The notes beneath the pieces are model-generated. The model made no database searches, was not told the DNA's origin, and saw only the letters and a program-made list of their open reading frames with translations. 64,000 nucleotides of DNA. It comes from Micromonospora chokoriensis. Its GTDB lineage: Bacteria > Actinomycetota > Actinomycetes > Mycobacteriales > Micromonosporaceae. The stretch spans positions 4,898,001 through 4,962,000 of the forward strand of contig NZ_LT607409.1 of the NCBI RefSeq assembly GCF_900091505.1, read 5' to 3'. The position numbers were made by a program, and so were the translations under genes. Positions 17,656-26,054 of this stretch are shown piece after piece (positions within the stretch are counted from its first letter, which is position 1; each line of letters begins with the position of its first letter).

Positions 17656-17886
17656 GTCCGTTTCCTCCGGTGAACGTCACCACCGGTCCACCGCGGAGCG
17701 CGGTGGACCTGCCCCGTGACGCTATGCGGTACTCGTGACCCGTGCGCCCGATTCGGGCACAAGGCCCCTTGCGCACAGGCCCGCGCTGATTGCCGGCCCT
17801 CCAACCGTCGGCATAGCGACATTGACCGATTTGGATCGGCTACGGACCGTTAGCGTCGGCTCACCCCAACGGAAGGGACCACGCCC

Positions 17887-18903
17887 ATGAGCCGCGCACT
17901 CCTGCGCCACCTGACCGCCACCGTCGCCGTAGCACTGCTCGTCGTGGAGGCCGCCGCGCCGGCTGCCGCGCGTACCCCAGGGTCCGGGTCTTCCACGCCC
18001 GGCCAGGTCCGCACGGTGGTGCGCGACGCGGCCACCGGCGCGCCGGTCGCCCGGGCCTGCGCCGCGCTCGTGCCGACCGACGCCGCCGCGTTGTCGGCCG
18101 TCACGCAGGGCGAGGACCAACTCGGCCGGTACGGGGGCTGCTCCGACGAGCAGGGTGTCCTGCTGACCAGCGACGTGGCCCCGGGAACGTACCGGCTGCT
18201 GGTGCGCCCCTACGACGCGACGGTCCACGGCTGGCAATGGGTGGGCCGGCACGGCGGCACCGGTGAGCGCGAACGGGCGCAGGTGGTCCACGTCCGGGCC
18301 GGCACGGTGACCAACGCCCCGGCCGTCCGGCTCGACCCGCCCGGCACCGTCGTCGGCGTGGTGACCGATGCCGCGACCGGCGCACCGGTTCCCTACGCGT
18401 TGGTGATGGTGGTGCCGTACGTGCCGCACCCGAAGTACGGCGACCACGGCCCCATGACCGACGAGGAGGGCCGTTACACGATCACCGGTCTCGGGCCGTA
18501 CCACTGGCCGGTGCAGTTCGCCGCGAGCGGGTTCGCGACCGTGTGGTCCGGTGGGGTGGGCACCCGGGCGCAGGCGCGGACGGTGCGGGTCCGCGCCCAA
18601 CAGACGGCGACCCTGAACCAGGCGCTTCCCGCCGGGACCCCGCTCACCGGGGAGGTACGCGTCGACGAGCTGGCCACCTACGCCCAGGTGGTCGCATTCG
18701 ACGCGGTGACCGGGGACCTGGCCGGCGTGGCGGACGTGGGCGACGGTTACGGCCTGCGCCTGCTCCCCGGTCAGCGGGTGAAGCTGCGCTGCGACTGCTC
18801 GTACGCCCAGCCGGTGTGGCACCGGGACGCGGCCGGATTCGACGCCGCGACCTCGGTGCGGATCCGGCGTGCACCGCGCGTCGTGGACTTCGACCTGAGG
18901 TGA
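17887..18903 (+). CDS. Secreted protein with carboxypeptidase-regulatory-like (beta-sandwich) domains
   Basis: The protein has 338 residues. Residues 1-29 form a Sec signal peptide (positive start, hydrophobic core, AAPAAA cleavage region). The mature part holds two to three repeats of the carboxypeptidase-regulatory-like/Ig-like type. Each has V-x-D-A-A/T-T-G-A-P-V (residues ~39-48 and ~160-169) and a closing G-x-Y strand (PGTYRLLVRPYDA, EGRYTITGLGPYHW). No catalytic residues are visible; it is probably an extracellular binding or structural protein. GGAAGGGA lies upstream of the ATG. Confidence 0.8.
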   Translation: MSRALLRHLTATVAVALLVVEAAAPAAARTPGSGSSTPGQVRTVVRDAATGAPVARACAALVPTDAAALSAVTQGEDQLGRYGGCSDEQGVLLTSDVAPGTYRLLVRPYDATVHGWQWVGRHGGTGERERAQVVHVRAGTVTNAPAVRLDPPGTVVGVVTDAATGAPVPYALVMVVPYVPHPKYGDHGPMTDEEGRYTITGLGPYHWPVQFAASGFATVWSGGVGTRAQARTVRVRAQQTATLNQALPAGTPLTGEVRVDELATYAQVVAFDAVTGDLAGVADVGDGYGLRLLPGQRVKLRCDCSYAQPVWHRDAAGFDAATSVRIRRAPRVVDFDLR

Positions 18904-19072
18904 CCCGGCGGCCTACCGCACCCACCGGATCACGGTGACCAGACCGACGACGGTCAGTGCCACCAGGACCACGCCGACAGTCGGATATCGCTGACCGACA
19001 TGTGCCCGGCAGAGTTAACAGCGGCCCAGTTCGGGTAGGCACCCGGGCTTCTGCAGCGGCCGGGGAGGTGGG

Positions 19073-19471
19073 ATGACGGCGACCAGCGCCTTTTTCGACC
19101 GGTTGACAGTCGCCGGCCAGGACCCGCGTTTCAGCAAGGTCTGTGGGAGTGTGCGCTTCGACATCCGGGACGGGGACCACCTCGACCAGTGGCTCCTCGA
19201 CATCGACCACGGCCGGATGCGGGTGACGAGGAGCGGCGCGCCGGCCACCACCGTGATCATGGTTTCGGCGCGGGTGGCGGACGCGATGGCCCGTGGCGAG
19301 GTGAACGGGCTGGCGGCGATCACCCGGGGCGAGATCCTGGTCGACGGTGACCTCGGCCTGGCGTTGCGGATCGGGCGCCTGTTCCCGCGGGAGCCGGAGC
19401 CGCCGGAACACGGCGGCCGAGACGACGGCCGGGACGCCGCCCGAAACGACGGCCCGGACGGCGGCGGGTGA
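19073..19471 (+). CDS. SCP2-like sterol/lipid-binding domain protein
   Basis: This 132-residue protein has one SCP2-like domain (1-108): VCGSVRFDIRDG, then DHGRMRVTRSG, TTVIMVSARVADAMARGEVNG and AITRGEILVDGDLGLALRIGRLFP, a pattern typical of SCP2 domains that bind lipids in a hydrophobic tunnel. The C-terminal 25 residues are Gly/Asp-rich. The stop lies 3 bp before the ATG of the debranching-enzyme-like gene, so the two are translationally coupled. Confidence 0.82.
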   Translation: MTATSAFFDRLTVAGQDPRFSKVCGSVRFDIRDGDHLDQWLLDIDHGRMRVTRSGAPATTVIMVSARVADAMARGEVNGLAAITRGEILVDGDLGLALRIGRLFPREPEPPEHGGRDDGRDAARNDGPDGGG

Positions 19472-19474
19472 CCG

Positions 19475-21532
19475 ATGCAGGACATCCAGGGCACCGTGGC
19501 GTGCATCGACGGGAACACCTTCATGGTGTCCGACGCCAGTGGCGATGTGGAGTCCTCCCCCGCCGCTCCGGTCGGGCTGTTCGCCGCCGACACCCGCTTC
19601 CTGTCCCGCTGGATGCTCTTCGTCAACGGCGAGTGCATGACCGCGTTGTCGGTGGACGACAGCCAGTACTACGAGGTCACGTTCTTCGTGGTGCCGGGCG
19701 CGGCGGTGGACTACGTGCAGGCCGACGTGTCGGCGATCCGGCGCAGGCGGATCGGCCCGGACCTCACCGAGTCGTTGACGATCTTCAACTACGGCGAGCG
19801 GGAGATGGAACTCGACATCCGCCTGGAGGTGGCCGCCGACTTCGCCGACATCTTCGAGATCAAGTTCGACGTCAGCGACAAGGCCGGCACGTACTACACG
19901 GAGGTCGGGCCGAACGATCTGCGCCTGGGATACCGGCGGTCCACGTACCACCGTGAGGTGGTCGTCTCCGCCACCGAACCCGCCGAGTACGACCCGGACG
20001 GCCTGCGGTTCACGGTCCAGCTCGGCCCCGGAGAGCAGTGGTCGACGCGCCTACAGGCGGCGATGCGGGCGCTACGCCCGGACGGCGTCGACCTGCGCTC
20101 CGCCCTGCGGGCGCAGCGTCCGGACGAGACCACCCTGCCGGCCAGTCTGCGGGCCTGGGTCGCGGCGGCCCCGACGTTGGACACCGACAGCGTCGCCCTC
20201 CAACAGGTGTACACCCGCAGCCTGGTGGACCTGGCCGCGCTGCGCTTCGCTCCGCTGTCGTTGGGCGGCGCGACAGTGCCGGCGGCCGGGCTGCCCTGGT
20301 TCATGACCCTGTTCGGCCGGGACAGCCTGCTGACCTGCTTGCAGACCCTGGCCGTGACGCCGTCGCTGGCTCCGCCGACGCTGCGGATCCTGGCGTCGCT
20401 GCAGGGCGCCCGGCGCGACGACGTGCTGGAGGAGGATCCCGGCCGGATCCTGCACGAGCTGCGCTACGGGGAGTCGGCCGCGTTCGAGGAACAGCCGCAC
20501 TCCCCGTACTACGGCACGGTGGACGCGTCGCCGCTGTTCGTGGTGCTGCTCGACGAGTACGAGCGGTGGAGCGGCGACACCGCGCTGGCGCTGGAGCTGG
20601 AGCAGGAGGCTCGCGCCGCCCTGACCTGGATCGACAGGTACGCGGACCTGACCTCCACCGGCTACATCTGGTACGAGCGGCGCAACCGTGCCACCGGCCT
20701 CGACAACCAGTGCTGGAAGGACTCCTGGGACAGCATCTCCTACGCCGACGGTCGGCTGCCCGGCTTCCCGAGGGCCACCTGCGAAACCCAGGGGTACGCC
20801 TACGACGCCAAGATCCGGGGTGCGCGGCTGGCGCGTACCGTCTGGGGCGACCCGGCCTTCGCCGACCGGCTGGAGCAGGAGGCGGCGGCCCTGTACGACC
20901 GCTTCAACCGGGACTTCTGGTTGGAGGACCGCGGCTTCTACGCCCTCGCCCTGGACCACGACGGCACTCCCGTCGACAGTCTGTCCTCCAACATCGGGCA
21001 TCTGCTGTGGAGCGGCATCGTGCCGCCGGAGAGGGCCCCGCGGATCGTCGAGCACCTGATGGGTCCGGCGCTCTTCTCCGGTTGGGGGGTGCGGACGTTC
21101 GCCGAGGGGCAGCGCCGGTACAACCCGCTCGGCTACCACAACGGCACGGTCTGGCCGTTTGACAACTCGTTCATCGCCTGGGGTCTGCGCCGGTACGGCT
21201 TCACCAGCGAGGCGGGCCGTATCGCCGAGAGCATCCTCTCCGCGGCCACCTACTTCCAGGGGCGGCTGCCCGAGGCGTTCGGCGGGTTCGACCGCGCCAC
21301 CACCCGGTACCCGGTCCGGTACCCCACCGCCGGCAGCCCACAGGCGTGGTCCAGCGGGGCGTGCATGCTGCTCATCCGCACCATGCTCGGCCTCAACCCG
21401 CACGAGGACCATCTGGCCGTGGACCCCGCGCTGCCGCACGCCTTCGGTCGGATGGCGCTGCTGGACATCCCCGGCCGTTGGGGCAAGGCCGACGCGTTCG
21501 CCCGCCATCGCCCCGATCATCCCCCGTCGTAG
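19475..21532 (+). CDS. Glycogen-debranching-type enzyme (amylo-alpha-1,6-glucosidase family)
   Basis: This 685-residue protein has an N-terminal beta-domain of the GDE_N type (about 5-200, beginning with VACIDGNTFMVSDASGDV) and a C-terminal (alpha/alpha)6 barrel (about 260-670) like amylo-1,6-glucosidases and GH15/GH63 enzymes. Barrel landmarks are PWFMTLFGRDSLLTCLQ, WKDSWDSISYADG, and YHNGTVWPFDNSFIAWGL, with acidic residues expected at the active site. It probably removes alpha-1,6-linked glucose or related branches; it belongs to a different family from the GH13 glgX at 57 kb. It is cytoplasmic (no signal) and coupled to the SCP2-like gene. Confidence 0.87.
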   Translation: MQDIQGTVACIDGNTFMVSDASGDVESSPAAPVGLFAADTRFLSRWMLFVNGECMTALSVDDSQYYEVTFFVVPGAAVDYVQADVSAIRRRRIGPDLTESLTIFNYGEREMELDIRLEVAADFADIFEIKFDVSDKAGTYYTEVGPNDLRLGYRRSTYHREVVVSATEPAEYDPDGLRFTVQLGPGEQWSTRLQAAMRALRPDGVDLRSALRAQRPDETTLPASLRAWVAAAPTLDTDSVALQQVYTRSLVDLAALRFAPLSLGGATVPAAGLPWFMTLFGRDSLLTCLQTLAVTPSLAPPTLRILASLQGARRDDVLEEDPGRILHELRYGESAAFEEQPHSPYYGTVDASPLFVVLLDEYERWSGDTALALELEQEARAALTWIDRYADLTSTGYIWYERRNRATGLDNQCWKDSWDSISYADGRLPGFPRATCETQGYAYDAKIRGARLARTVWGDPAFADRLEQEAAALYDRFNRDFWLEDRGFYALALDHDGTPVDSLSSNIGHLLWSGIVPPERAPRIVEHLMGPALFSGWGVRTFAEGQRRYNPLGYHNGTVWPFDNSFIAWGLRRYGFTSEAGRIAESILSAATYFQGRLPEAFGGFDRATTRYPVRYPTAGSPQAWSSGACMLLIRTMLGLNPHEDHLAVDPALPHAFGRMALLDIPGRWGKADAFARHRPDHPPS

Positions 21533-21543
21533 CGACGACAGCG

Positions 21544-21582
21544 GGCGGGCGCGACCGGGGAGCAGTTCCGGTTGCGCCCGCC
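21544..21582. terminator. Bidirectional terminator hairpin
   Basis: A 15-bp stem (GGCGGGCGCGACCGG at 21544-21558, partner 21568-21582, one G-U pair) with a 9-nt loop lies between two convergent genes, 12 bp from each end. Confidence 0.75.
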
Positions 21583-21593
21583 TCGTGCGTCGG

Positions 21594-22700
21594 TCAGTCG
21601 GCGGACAGCCCTCTGGTCGCCAGTTCGCTGAGCGACCCGCCACCGCCGCCGAGGGCCTCGCGCGCCGCCTCCGGGTTGCACACCTGGAACGCCTCCACCA
21701 CGAAGGTCGGCGAGCCGGAGCGACCCTTGATGCCGTCCACCTCCTGTCGGTCGGGGTTGAAGGGCAACGTGCGCCACTGCTCCGCGACCTGCGGCCAGGT
21801 GGAGGAGATCGTCGTGACCAGGCTGTCGACCAGGCTCGCCCAGTCCTCGGGGCTGATCGGCCGGCCCCGCCCGTATCGGTCGCGCAGCGCGAGGATGTCG
21901 GCGCCCGCCGTGCCGGCGTAGCTGTCGTCCAGCCCGAGCCACCAGTGCGCGAAGTACGCACCCTGGTAGCCCTGGGCAAGATAGCGCGTCCCGTCGTGGT
22001 GCACCTCGATGACGAAGTTGTGCACCTGGGGGAACTGACAGTCCAGCAGCAGGACGGTCTTGGCACTGGCGGGCGTGGCGAGCAGTGCCTTCCTGAGATC
22101 GTCACCCTCACCCGCGCCGAAGGTCTCCGCCGGCTTCCCGACGAGTTCGCCGCCCTTGGCTTTCAACTGCTCACGGATCTGGTACGCGGCGAGGCCGCAG
22201 TTGGCCCACCGTCGGCTCTTGTCGCGCAGTGTCACCTGCTTGTCGTCGGTCCGCCCGGTGCTCGCCAGCGCCGTGTCGAGCTTCGTCAGCACGGCGCCGT
22301 CGAGGGCCTGGTCCCGCTGCCGCTGGTCGGGGCCGCCGGCGAACCCCTTCCGGGCGTAGTCGGTGGCGGCCTTCACGGCGTCGACCCAGGTGTCGAAGCG
22401 CTTGGCGTCGCCGAACCTGGTCGCCGACCAGGTGACCAGCTGCCCGAGCGCGTCGCCCTCGAAGCCTTTCGGCAGCAGCGTTTCGATCCGCTCGGCGATC
22501 TCGCCGTAAGCCTTCTCGTCGTCCTCCAGGTTGGGGATCTGACCACCGGGGTACGTCGCCTTGTCCTCGGCGATGAACAGCATGCCGAACCTCCACAGTC
22601 CCTTGTGCACGGTCACCCGCAGTGGCGAGTCGACTACCAGGCTGGGCCATCGGAGGGGCATCGCATGCGCAACGTCGGAATTTTGTCCACCGTCCTCCAC
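21594..22700 (-). CDS. Hypothetical protein with papain-like Cys/His signature
   Basis: I do not recognise this protein of up to 368 residues. It is soluble, without signal peptide. The second half has RRWANCGLAAYQI (C168), then QVHNFVIEVHHDGTRYLA (H227) and QGYQGAYF (Q243, Q246). The order Cys in an NCG helix start, then His at a strand before an aromatic/Gln strand, resembles papain-fold cysteine proteases or toxin-type effectors; this is an inference. The start is unclear: GTG 22700 or ATG 22661, neither with a good ribosome site. It lies convergent to the debranching-type gene and 19 bp downstream of the MerR gene, on the same strand. Confidence 0.6.
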   Translation of the reverse strand: MEDGGQNSDVAHAMPLRWPSLVVDSPLRVTVHKGLWRFGMLFIAEDKATYPGGQIPNLEDDEKAYGEIAERIETLLPKGFEGDALGQLVTWSATRFGDAKRFDTWVDAVKAATDYARKGFAGGPDQRQRDQALDGAVLTKLDTALASTGRTDDKQVTLRDKSRRWANCGLAAYQIREQLKAKGGELVGKPAETFGAGEGDDLRKALLATPASAKTVLLLDCQFPQVHNFVIEVHHDGTRYLAQGYQGAYFAHWWLGLDDSYAGTAGADILALRDRYGRGRPISPEDWASLVDSLVTTISSTWPQVAEQWRTLPFNPDRQEVDGIKGRSGSPTFVVEAFQVCNPEAAREALGGGGGSLSELATRGLSAD

Positions 22701-22719
22701 TGTGGGCGGACGCCGTCGA

Positions 22720-23715
22720 TCAGCCGTCGCGCAGCCCGAGGACGTACGTCGCCGTCATGGCGACGACCCGGTCCTGGTCCCGGCTCAGCTCGGCGAGGGC
22801 GCAGGAGGCGGCCGGCCCGGGGATGTCCGCGAGCGCCTGGGTCAACCGTCGACGCGCCGACTGTCGCACCGATTCGTGCGCGAGGCGGTCGACGAGCGTG
22901 GTCGTGATCCGGTCCGCCAACGCGCTGTCGTTCGCCAACGCGCTCAACGCGTCGGCGGCGTCGACGTCGTGGGCCTCCTCCACGACCATGTCGACGAGTG
23001 TCGCAACGGCGTCGGCCACGCCCCGCGCGCCGAGCGCCAGAGCCGCGTGTCGGCGGACCACGACGTCGGCGTGGGTGAGGGCGTCGCGCAGCAGGTCGGT
23101 CGCCGCGTCGTGCGGGATCTCGACGACCGTTTCGACGGCCCGTCTGCGTACCACTGCGTCCGGCGACCGCAGTCCTTCCGCCAGCAGGGCCAGCCCGCTG
23201 TCGGCGGACTGCGCCAGGGCCCAGCGCAGGGCACCGGCGACGTTCGGGTCGGCCTCGCCGAGCACCGCCTCGACCAGGGCCTCCACCGGGACCTTCTCCG
23301 CCGAGGACAGGGCAGCACGCTGACGCCGGCCGGCGCTCTCCGAACCCAGTCCGCGCAGCAGGGCGACGGTCTCCAGGACGTCCGCCCAGTCGGCCGGGTC
23401 CGCCGCACCGATCCGGCGCAGCCGGTTCAGCAACTCCGTCTCGCCCGCGATGCGCTCCCGCGTCTGTCGGATGAGGTCGTCGACGAGGGCCGAGGGAGCG
23501 AACCCGGGGTCGTCGAGCGCCCGCCGGACGTCGCGCAGCGACAGCCCCAGCGACCGTAGGCTCTCGACCTGGAAGATCAGCTGGATGTCCGCGGTGGTGT
23601 ACTCGCGGTAGCCGGTGCTGGTCCGACCGGTCGGCCGGACCAGCCCGAGCGAGTCGTAGTGCCGGAGCATGCGCGCGCTCACCCCGGACCGCCGTGCCAC
23701 CTCGCCGATCAGCAC
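22720..23715 (-). CDS. MerR family regulator with HEAT-repeat-like C-terminus
   Basis: This 331-residue protein has an N-terminal MerR winged helix-turn-helix (1-70: IGEVARRSGVSARMLRHYD, then GLVRP and GYREYTTADI), a dimerisation helix (75-120), and instead of a small ligand pocket a long all-helical region (150-330) of repeats such as SPDAVVRRRAVETVVEIPHD and HADVVVRRHAALALGARG, typical of HEAT/PBS-lyase repeats. The GTG at 23715 follows the stop of the upstream HEAT gene by 4 nt, so it is coupled to it; that explains the lack of its own promoter. A MerR-type operator lies before the upstream gene, so autoregulation is likely. Confidence 0.88.
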   Translation of the reverse strand: MLIGEVARRSGVSARMLRHYDSLGLVRPTGRTSTGYREYTTADIQLIFQVESLRSLGLSLRDVRRALDDPGFAPSALVDDLIRQTRERIAGETELLNRLRRIGAADPADWADVLETVALLRGLGSESAGRRQRAALSSAEKVPVEALVEAVLGEADPNVAGALRWALAQSADSGLALLAEGLRSPDAVVRRRAVETVVEIPHDAATDLLRDALTHADVVVRRHAALALGARGVADAVATLVDMVVEEAHDVDAADALSALANDSALADRITTTLVDRLAHESVRQSARRRLTQALADIPGPAASCALAELSRDQDRVVAMTATYVLGLRDG

Positions 23716-23719
23716 CCGG

Positions 23720-24388
23720 TCACCCGCTCGCCGCCGCCGGGCCGAGTGCCACCACACGGATGGCCTCGTCGGTCGCGTACTCGAAACCGGCGTCCGGGTC
23801 CTCCCACAGCCGCTGGGTGGCGGTGGCGTGCGCGCGTACCCGAGGATCGGGGTCGGTCGCCGCGGCCCCCAGGATCGGGATGATCACCTCGCCGAGCGCG
23901 ATCAGCGCTCGGCTCAAGCTCAACCGCGTCTCCCGGTTGCCCCGCCCCAACTGCGTCGACAGCACCTCGGCCAGGTCGGTCGCCGCACCGTCGGGCACCA
24001 GGGCGACCGCCGCCCGCCAGGCGCTGCGGGCCACCTCGTCGTCGGCGTCGGTGAGCAGCGCCCGCGTGATCGCCGGCCACGCCCGCCGGTCCCCGATCTT
24101 CGACAGCGTGTGCAGCGCCTGGCTGCGCGCCTGCGCGCGCTCCGCGCCGAGTTCGCCGAGCAGCCTGGGGACCGTCAGCGCCGCCGGGTGGCGGGTCAGG
24201 GCCCAGGTGAGCATTTCGCGTACGGAGAAGTCGGGCTCGACCGCGCAGCGCGCGACGAGCGGGTCGACGCCTCGTGGGTCCGGGGTCGTGCCGACGGCCA
24301 GGGCCGCGCGCAGCCGCACCGACGCGTCGGTGTGTTTCAGCCCCTGGAGAGCCCTCATGGTGGTCGTGTCCTGTTGTGGACCGGTCAT
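23720..24388 (-). CDS. HEAT-repeat protein, partner of the MerR regulator
   Basis: This 222-residue protein is made of HEAT-like helical pairs: HTDASVRLRAALAVGTTPDP, ARSQALHTLSKIGDRRAW, ADDEVARSAWRAAVALVPDG, and TDPDPRVRAHATATQRLW. Such repeats serve as protein-binding scaffolds; no catalytic motif is seen. The ATG at 24388 has a strong GAGGAGGTGA site. It is the first gene of a two-gene operon with a MerR regulator whose C-terminus has the same type of repeats, so the two may have arisen by domain sharing or interact directly. Confidence 0.85.
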   Translation of the reverse strand: MTGPQQDTTTMRALQGLKHTDASVRLRAALAVGTTPDPRGVDPLVARCAVEPDFSVREMLTWALTRHPAALTVPRLLGELGAERAQARSQALHTLSKIGDRRAWPAITRALLTDADDEVARSAWRAAVALVPDGAATDLAEVLSTQLGRGNRETRLSLSRALIALGEVIIPILGAAATDPDPRVRAHATATQRLWEDPDAGFEYATDEAIRVVALGPAAASG

Positions 24389-24410
24389 CGAACTCACCTC
24401 CTCGGACCCC

Positions 24411-24441
24411 AGTGCAGACCTTGTCACTGTGTCAAGGTCAA
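24411..24441 (-). promoter_or_regulatory. MerR-type promoter/operator of the HEAT-MerR operon
   Basis: Read on the minus strand, a -35 TTGACC (24436-24441) and a -10-like TGCACT (24411-24416) are separated by 19 bp, the stretched spacing typical of MerR-controlled promoters. The palindrome 24417-24439 (GACCTTG, n, CAC, n, GTG, n, CAAGGTC) is perfect apart from its three unpaired positions and fills the spacer. It is 23 bp upstream of the first start codon. Confidence 0.85.
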
Positions 24442-24569
24442 GCGATCCTCGCCTGCGCCTTTTCCGCACTGCGGGCCGGTACCGCGTGCCACACTCCGAG
24501 GTGTCCTCGATGGTCCTGCACGTTCGGCTGCGGGCGGCGGGTCGACGCCCAGCTGCGGAAGGGGCGAGG

Positions 24570-24638
24570 ATGCCACCAACCTGGCTGCTGGCGCTGTCCT
24601 GGGCCGCGCTGGCGGCGGGGTTCGTCAGCACGGGATGA
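24570..24638 (+). pseudogene. Truncated start of a DUF4396-like membrane protein gene
   Basis: A 22-codon frame with a good ribosome site (GGAAGGGGCGAGG) encodes MPPTWLLALSWAALAAGFVS and ends at TGA 24636-24638. This looks like the first membrane helix of DUF4396-type proteins, which are normally some 150-250 residues; the rest is missing. The assignment rests on a short segment. It lies beside another deleted gene. Confidence 0.45.
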
Positions 24639-24707
24639 ACCCCAGCACGGGGGCGATCCACGCCGCGTGACCCGCTCGACGCGCCCAGGCCGGCGGTGGT
24701 GGCGTAG

Positions 24708-24932
24708 GCGGGGCGTCGACTGCGGGCCGGAAACCGGCGGTTCACCTCCGGGCACGGCCGGCACCAGCCCGGAGACCTGGTGGAGAACGGGGTCCGCGCC
24801 AACGCCGTCGCCCAGGTGGCGGCGCTCAGTGCCCGCAGCTCGATCATCTCGGAGAAGGTGCACCAGGGCACGCTGCGCGTCGTGGGCGCCCGCTACGACC
24901 TGGACAACGGGCGAGTTTCGCTGGTGGCCTGA
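24708..24932 (+). pseudogene. Beta-carbonic anhydrase remnant with the middle deleted
   Basis: One open frame after a TAG at 24705 reads RRLRAGNRRFTSGHGRHQPG, the N-terminal signature of beta-carbonic anhydrases, directly joined to LVENGVRANAVAQVAALS and LRVVGARYDLDNGRVSLVA, the C-terminal end of the same family. The central ~100 residues with the zinc ligands (C-x-D-x-R and H-x-x-C) are gone, and no start codon precedes the fragment. It is an internal-deletion remnant and cannot be active. Confidence 0.75.
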
Positions 24933-24958
24933 CGAGAGCCGCCGACTAGGGTTCAGTC

Positions 24959-26050
24959 ATGGTCGATCGGCGCCAGGTGTTGAACTTCCGCGTCCACGCC
25001 CAGCAGCTCGACCGGGGCGCGGGCACGCTCGCCGACACCGCCGTGCTGGACATCGGGGTGCAGAACACCGGGCCGGACGGTGCCCGGTGGGCGCTGGCGG
25101 TGCGCGGGGTCGACGTGACCACGTTGTCCGACACGGAGGTGGTCCTGCTGTGGACCGTGCGGGGCGCTCCACACCTCTACCGTCGTGCCGACGTCGGCAC
25201 GGTGGCGGCCGCTGTCGAACCCTTCACCGACGCGGACGCCGGCAAGCGCATCTACGACGCGTCCCGACCCTTGAAAGCCGCTGGCATCGGCAACCTCGCG
25301 GCCCTCGACGAGGTGGCCGCCCGCATGCGGGCTGTCGTCACCAGGCCGACGGTCAAGGGGGACGTGTCCGGCCGCCTGGCCACGATGCTGCCCGAGCCGT
25401 ACCTGCGGTCCTGCCGGCCGTGCGACGCCACCCACCTGTACGAGATGCCGTTCCGGCTCGCCGCCGTGCGGGCCGGACTGGAACTCCAGCTCGACACGTC
25501 ACCTCCGATCCTGCGGCGCATCGCCGGGTTCCGGAAGGCAGCCGCTGCGGGCGACCGGTTCGACCTCATCCGCGCGTACCTTCGGCTGCTCGGCCCGGCG
25601 ACCCCGAAACAGGTGGCCGACTATCTCGACGCCCCGGTCAAGGACGTGAAGACGCTGTGGCCCGAGGACGTGGTCGAGGTGACTGTCGACGGTGAGGTGC
25701 GCTCACTGCTGGCGGCCGACATACCTGCGCTGGAGTCGGCCGACGGCACGGGCACCCGCCTCCTCGGCCCGTACGACCTGTTCCTGCAGGCGAAGGACCG
25801 GGCGACACTGGTGCCGAACGCTGCCCACGCCAAGGAGTTGTGGCCCGTGCTGGGTCGCCCCGGCGCCGTCCTGGTCGACGGCGAGTTGGTGGGCATCTGG
25901 CGTCCGCGCACGTCCGGCAGGAAGCTCACGGTCGCCGTGCGTCCCTGGCAGCGGCTGTCGGGCGCGACGCGCGACGCCATCACCGCCCAGGCCGAACGCC
26001 TCGCCGCGCACCGGGCCGTCGCCCTGGCCGGTGTCGACGTCGCCGGCTAG
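24959..26050 (+). CDS. Winged-helix DNA-binding protein of the AlkZ/YcaQ-like DNA glycosylase family
   Basis: This 363-residue protein fits the HTH_42/AlkZ-like family of three tandem winged-helix motifs. Visible landmarks: VLNFRVHAQQLD at the start, LLWTVRGAPHLYRRADV near 63-79 (the conserved W-x-x-R-G-x-x-H), YLRLLGPATPKQVADYLD near 205-222, and LLGPYDLFLQAKDR near 265-278, close to the PFDPLL-type segment. Characterised relatives (AlkZ, YcaQ) unhook alkylated or crosslinked bases. This member is a divergent branch, so the activity is inferred. The ATG at 24959 starts 26 bp after the carbonic anhydrase remnant. It ends 4 bp from the convergent DUF5990 gene. Confidence 0.82.
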   Translation: MVDRRQVLNFRVHAQQLDRGAGTLADTAVLDIGVQNTGPDGARWALAVRGVDVTTLSDTEVVLLWTVRGAPHLYRRADVGTVAAAVEPFTDADAGKRIYDASRPLKAAGIGNLAALDEVAARMRAVVTRPTVKGDVSGRLATMLPEPYLRSCRPCDATHLYEMPFRLAAVRAGLELQLDTSPPILRRIAGFRKAAAAGDRFDLIRAYLRLLGPATPKQVADYLDAPVKDVKTLWPEDVVEVTVDGEVRSLLAADIPALESADGTGTRLLGPYDLFLQAKDRATLVPNAAHAKELWPVLGRPGAVLVDGELVGIWRPRTSGRKLTVAVRPWQRLSGATRDAITAQAERLAAHRAVALAGVDVAG

Positions 26051-26054
26051 TCAC

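Noticed and set aside
18913..19000. Minus-strand hydrophobic peptide of about 25 residues (VGVVLVALTVVGLVTVIRWVR)
   Set aside because: No start codon with a ribosome site precedes it; it may be a decayed small membrane gene but cannot be supported.
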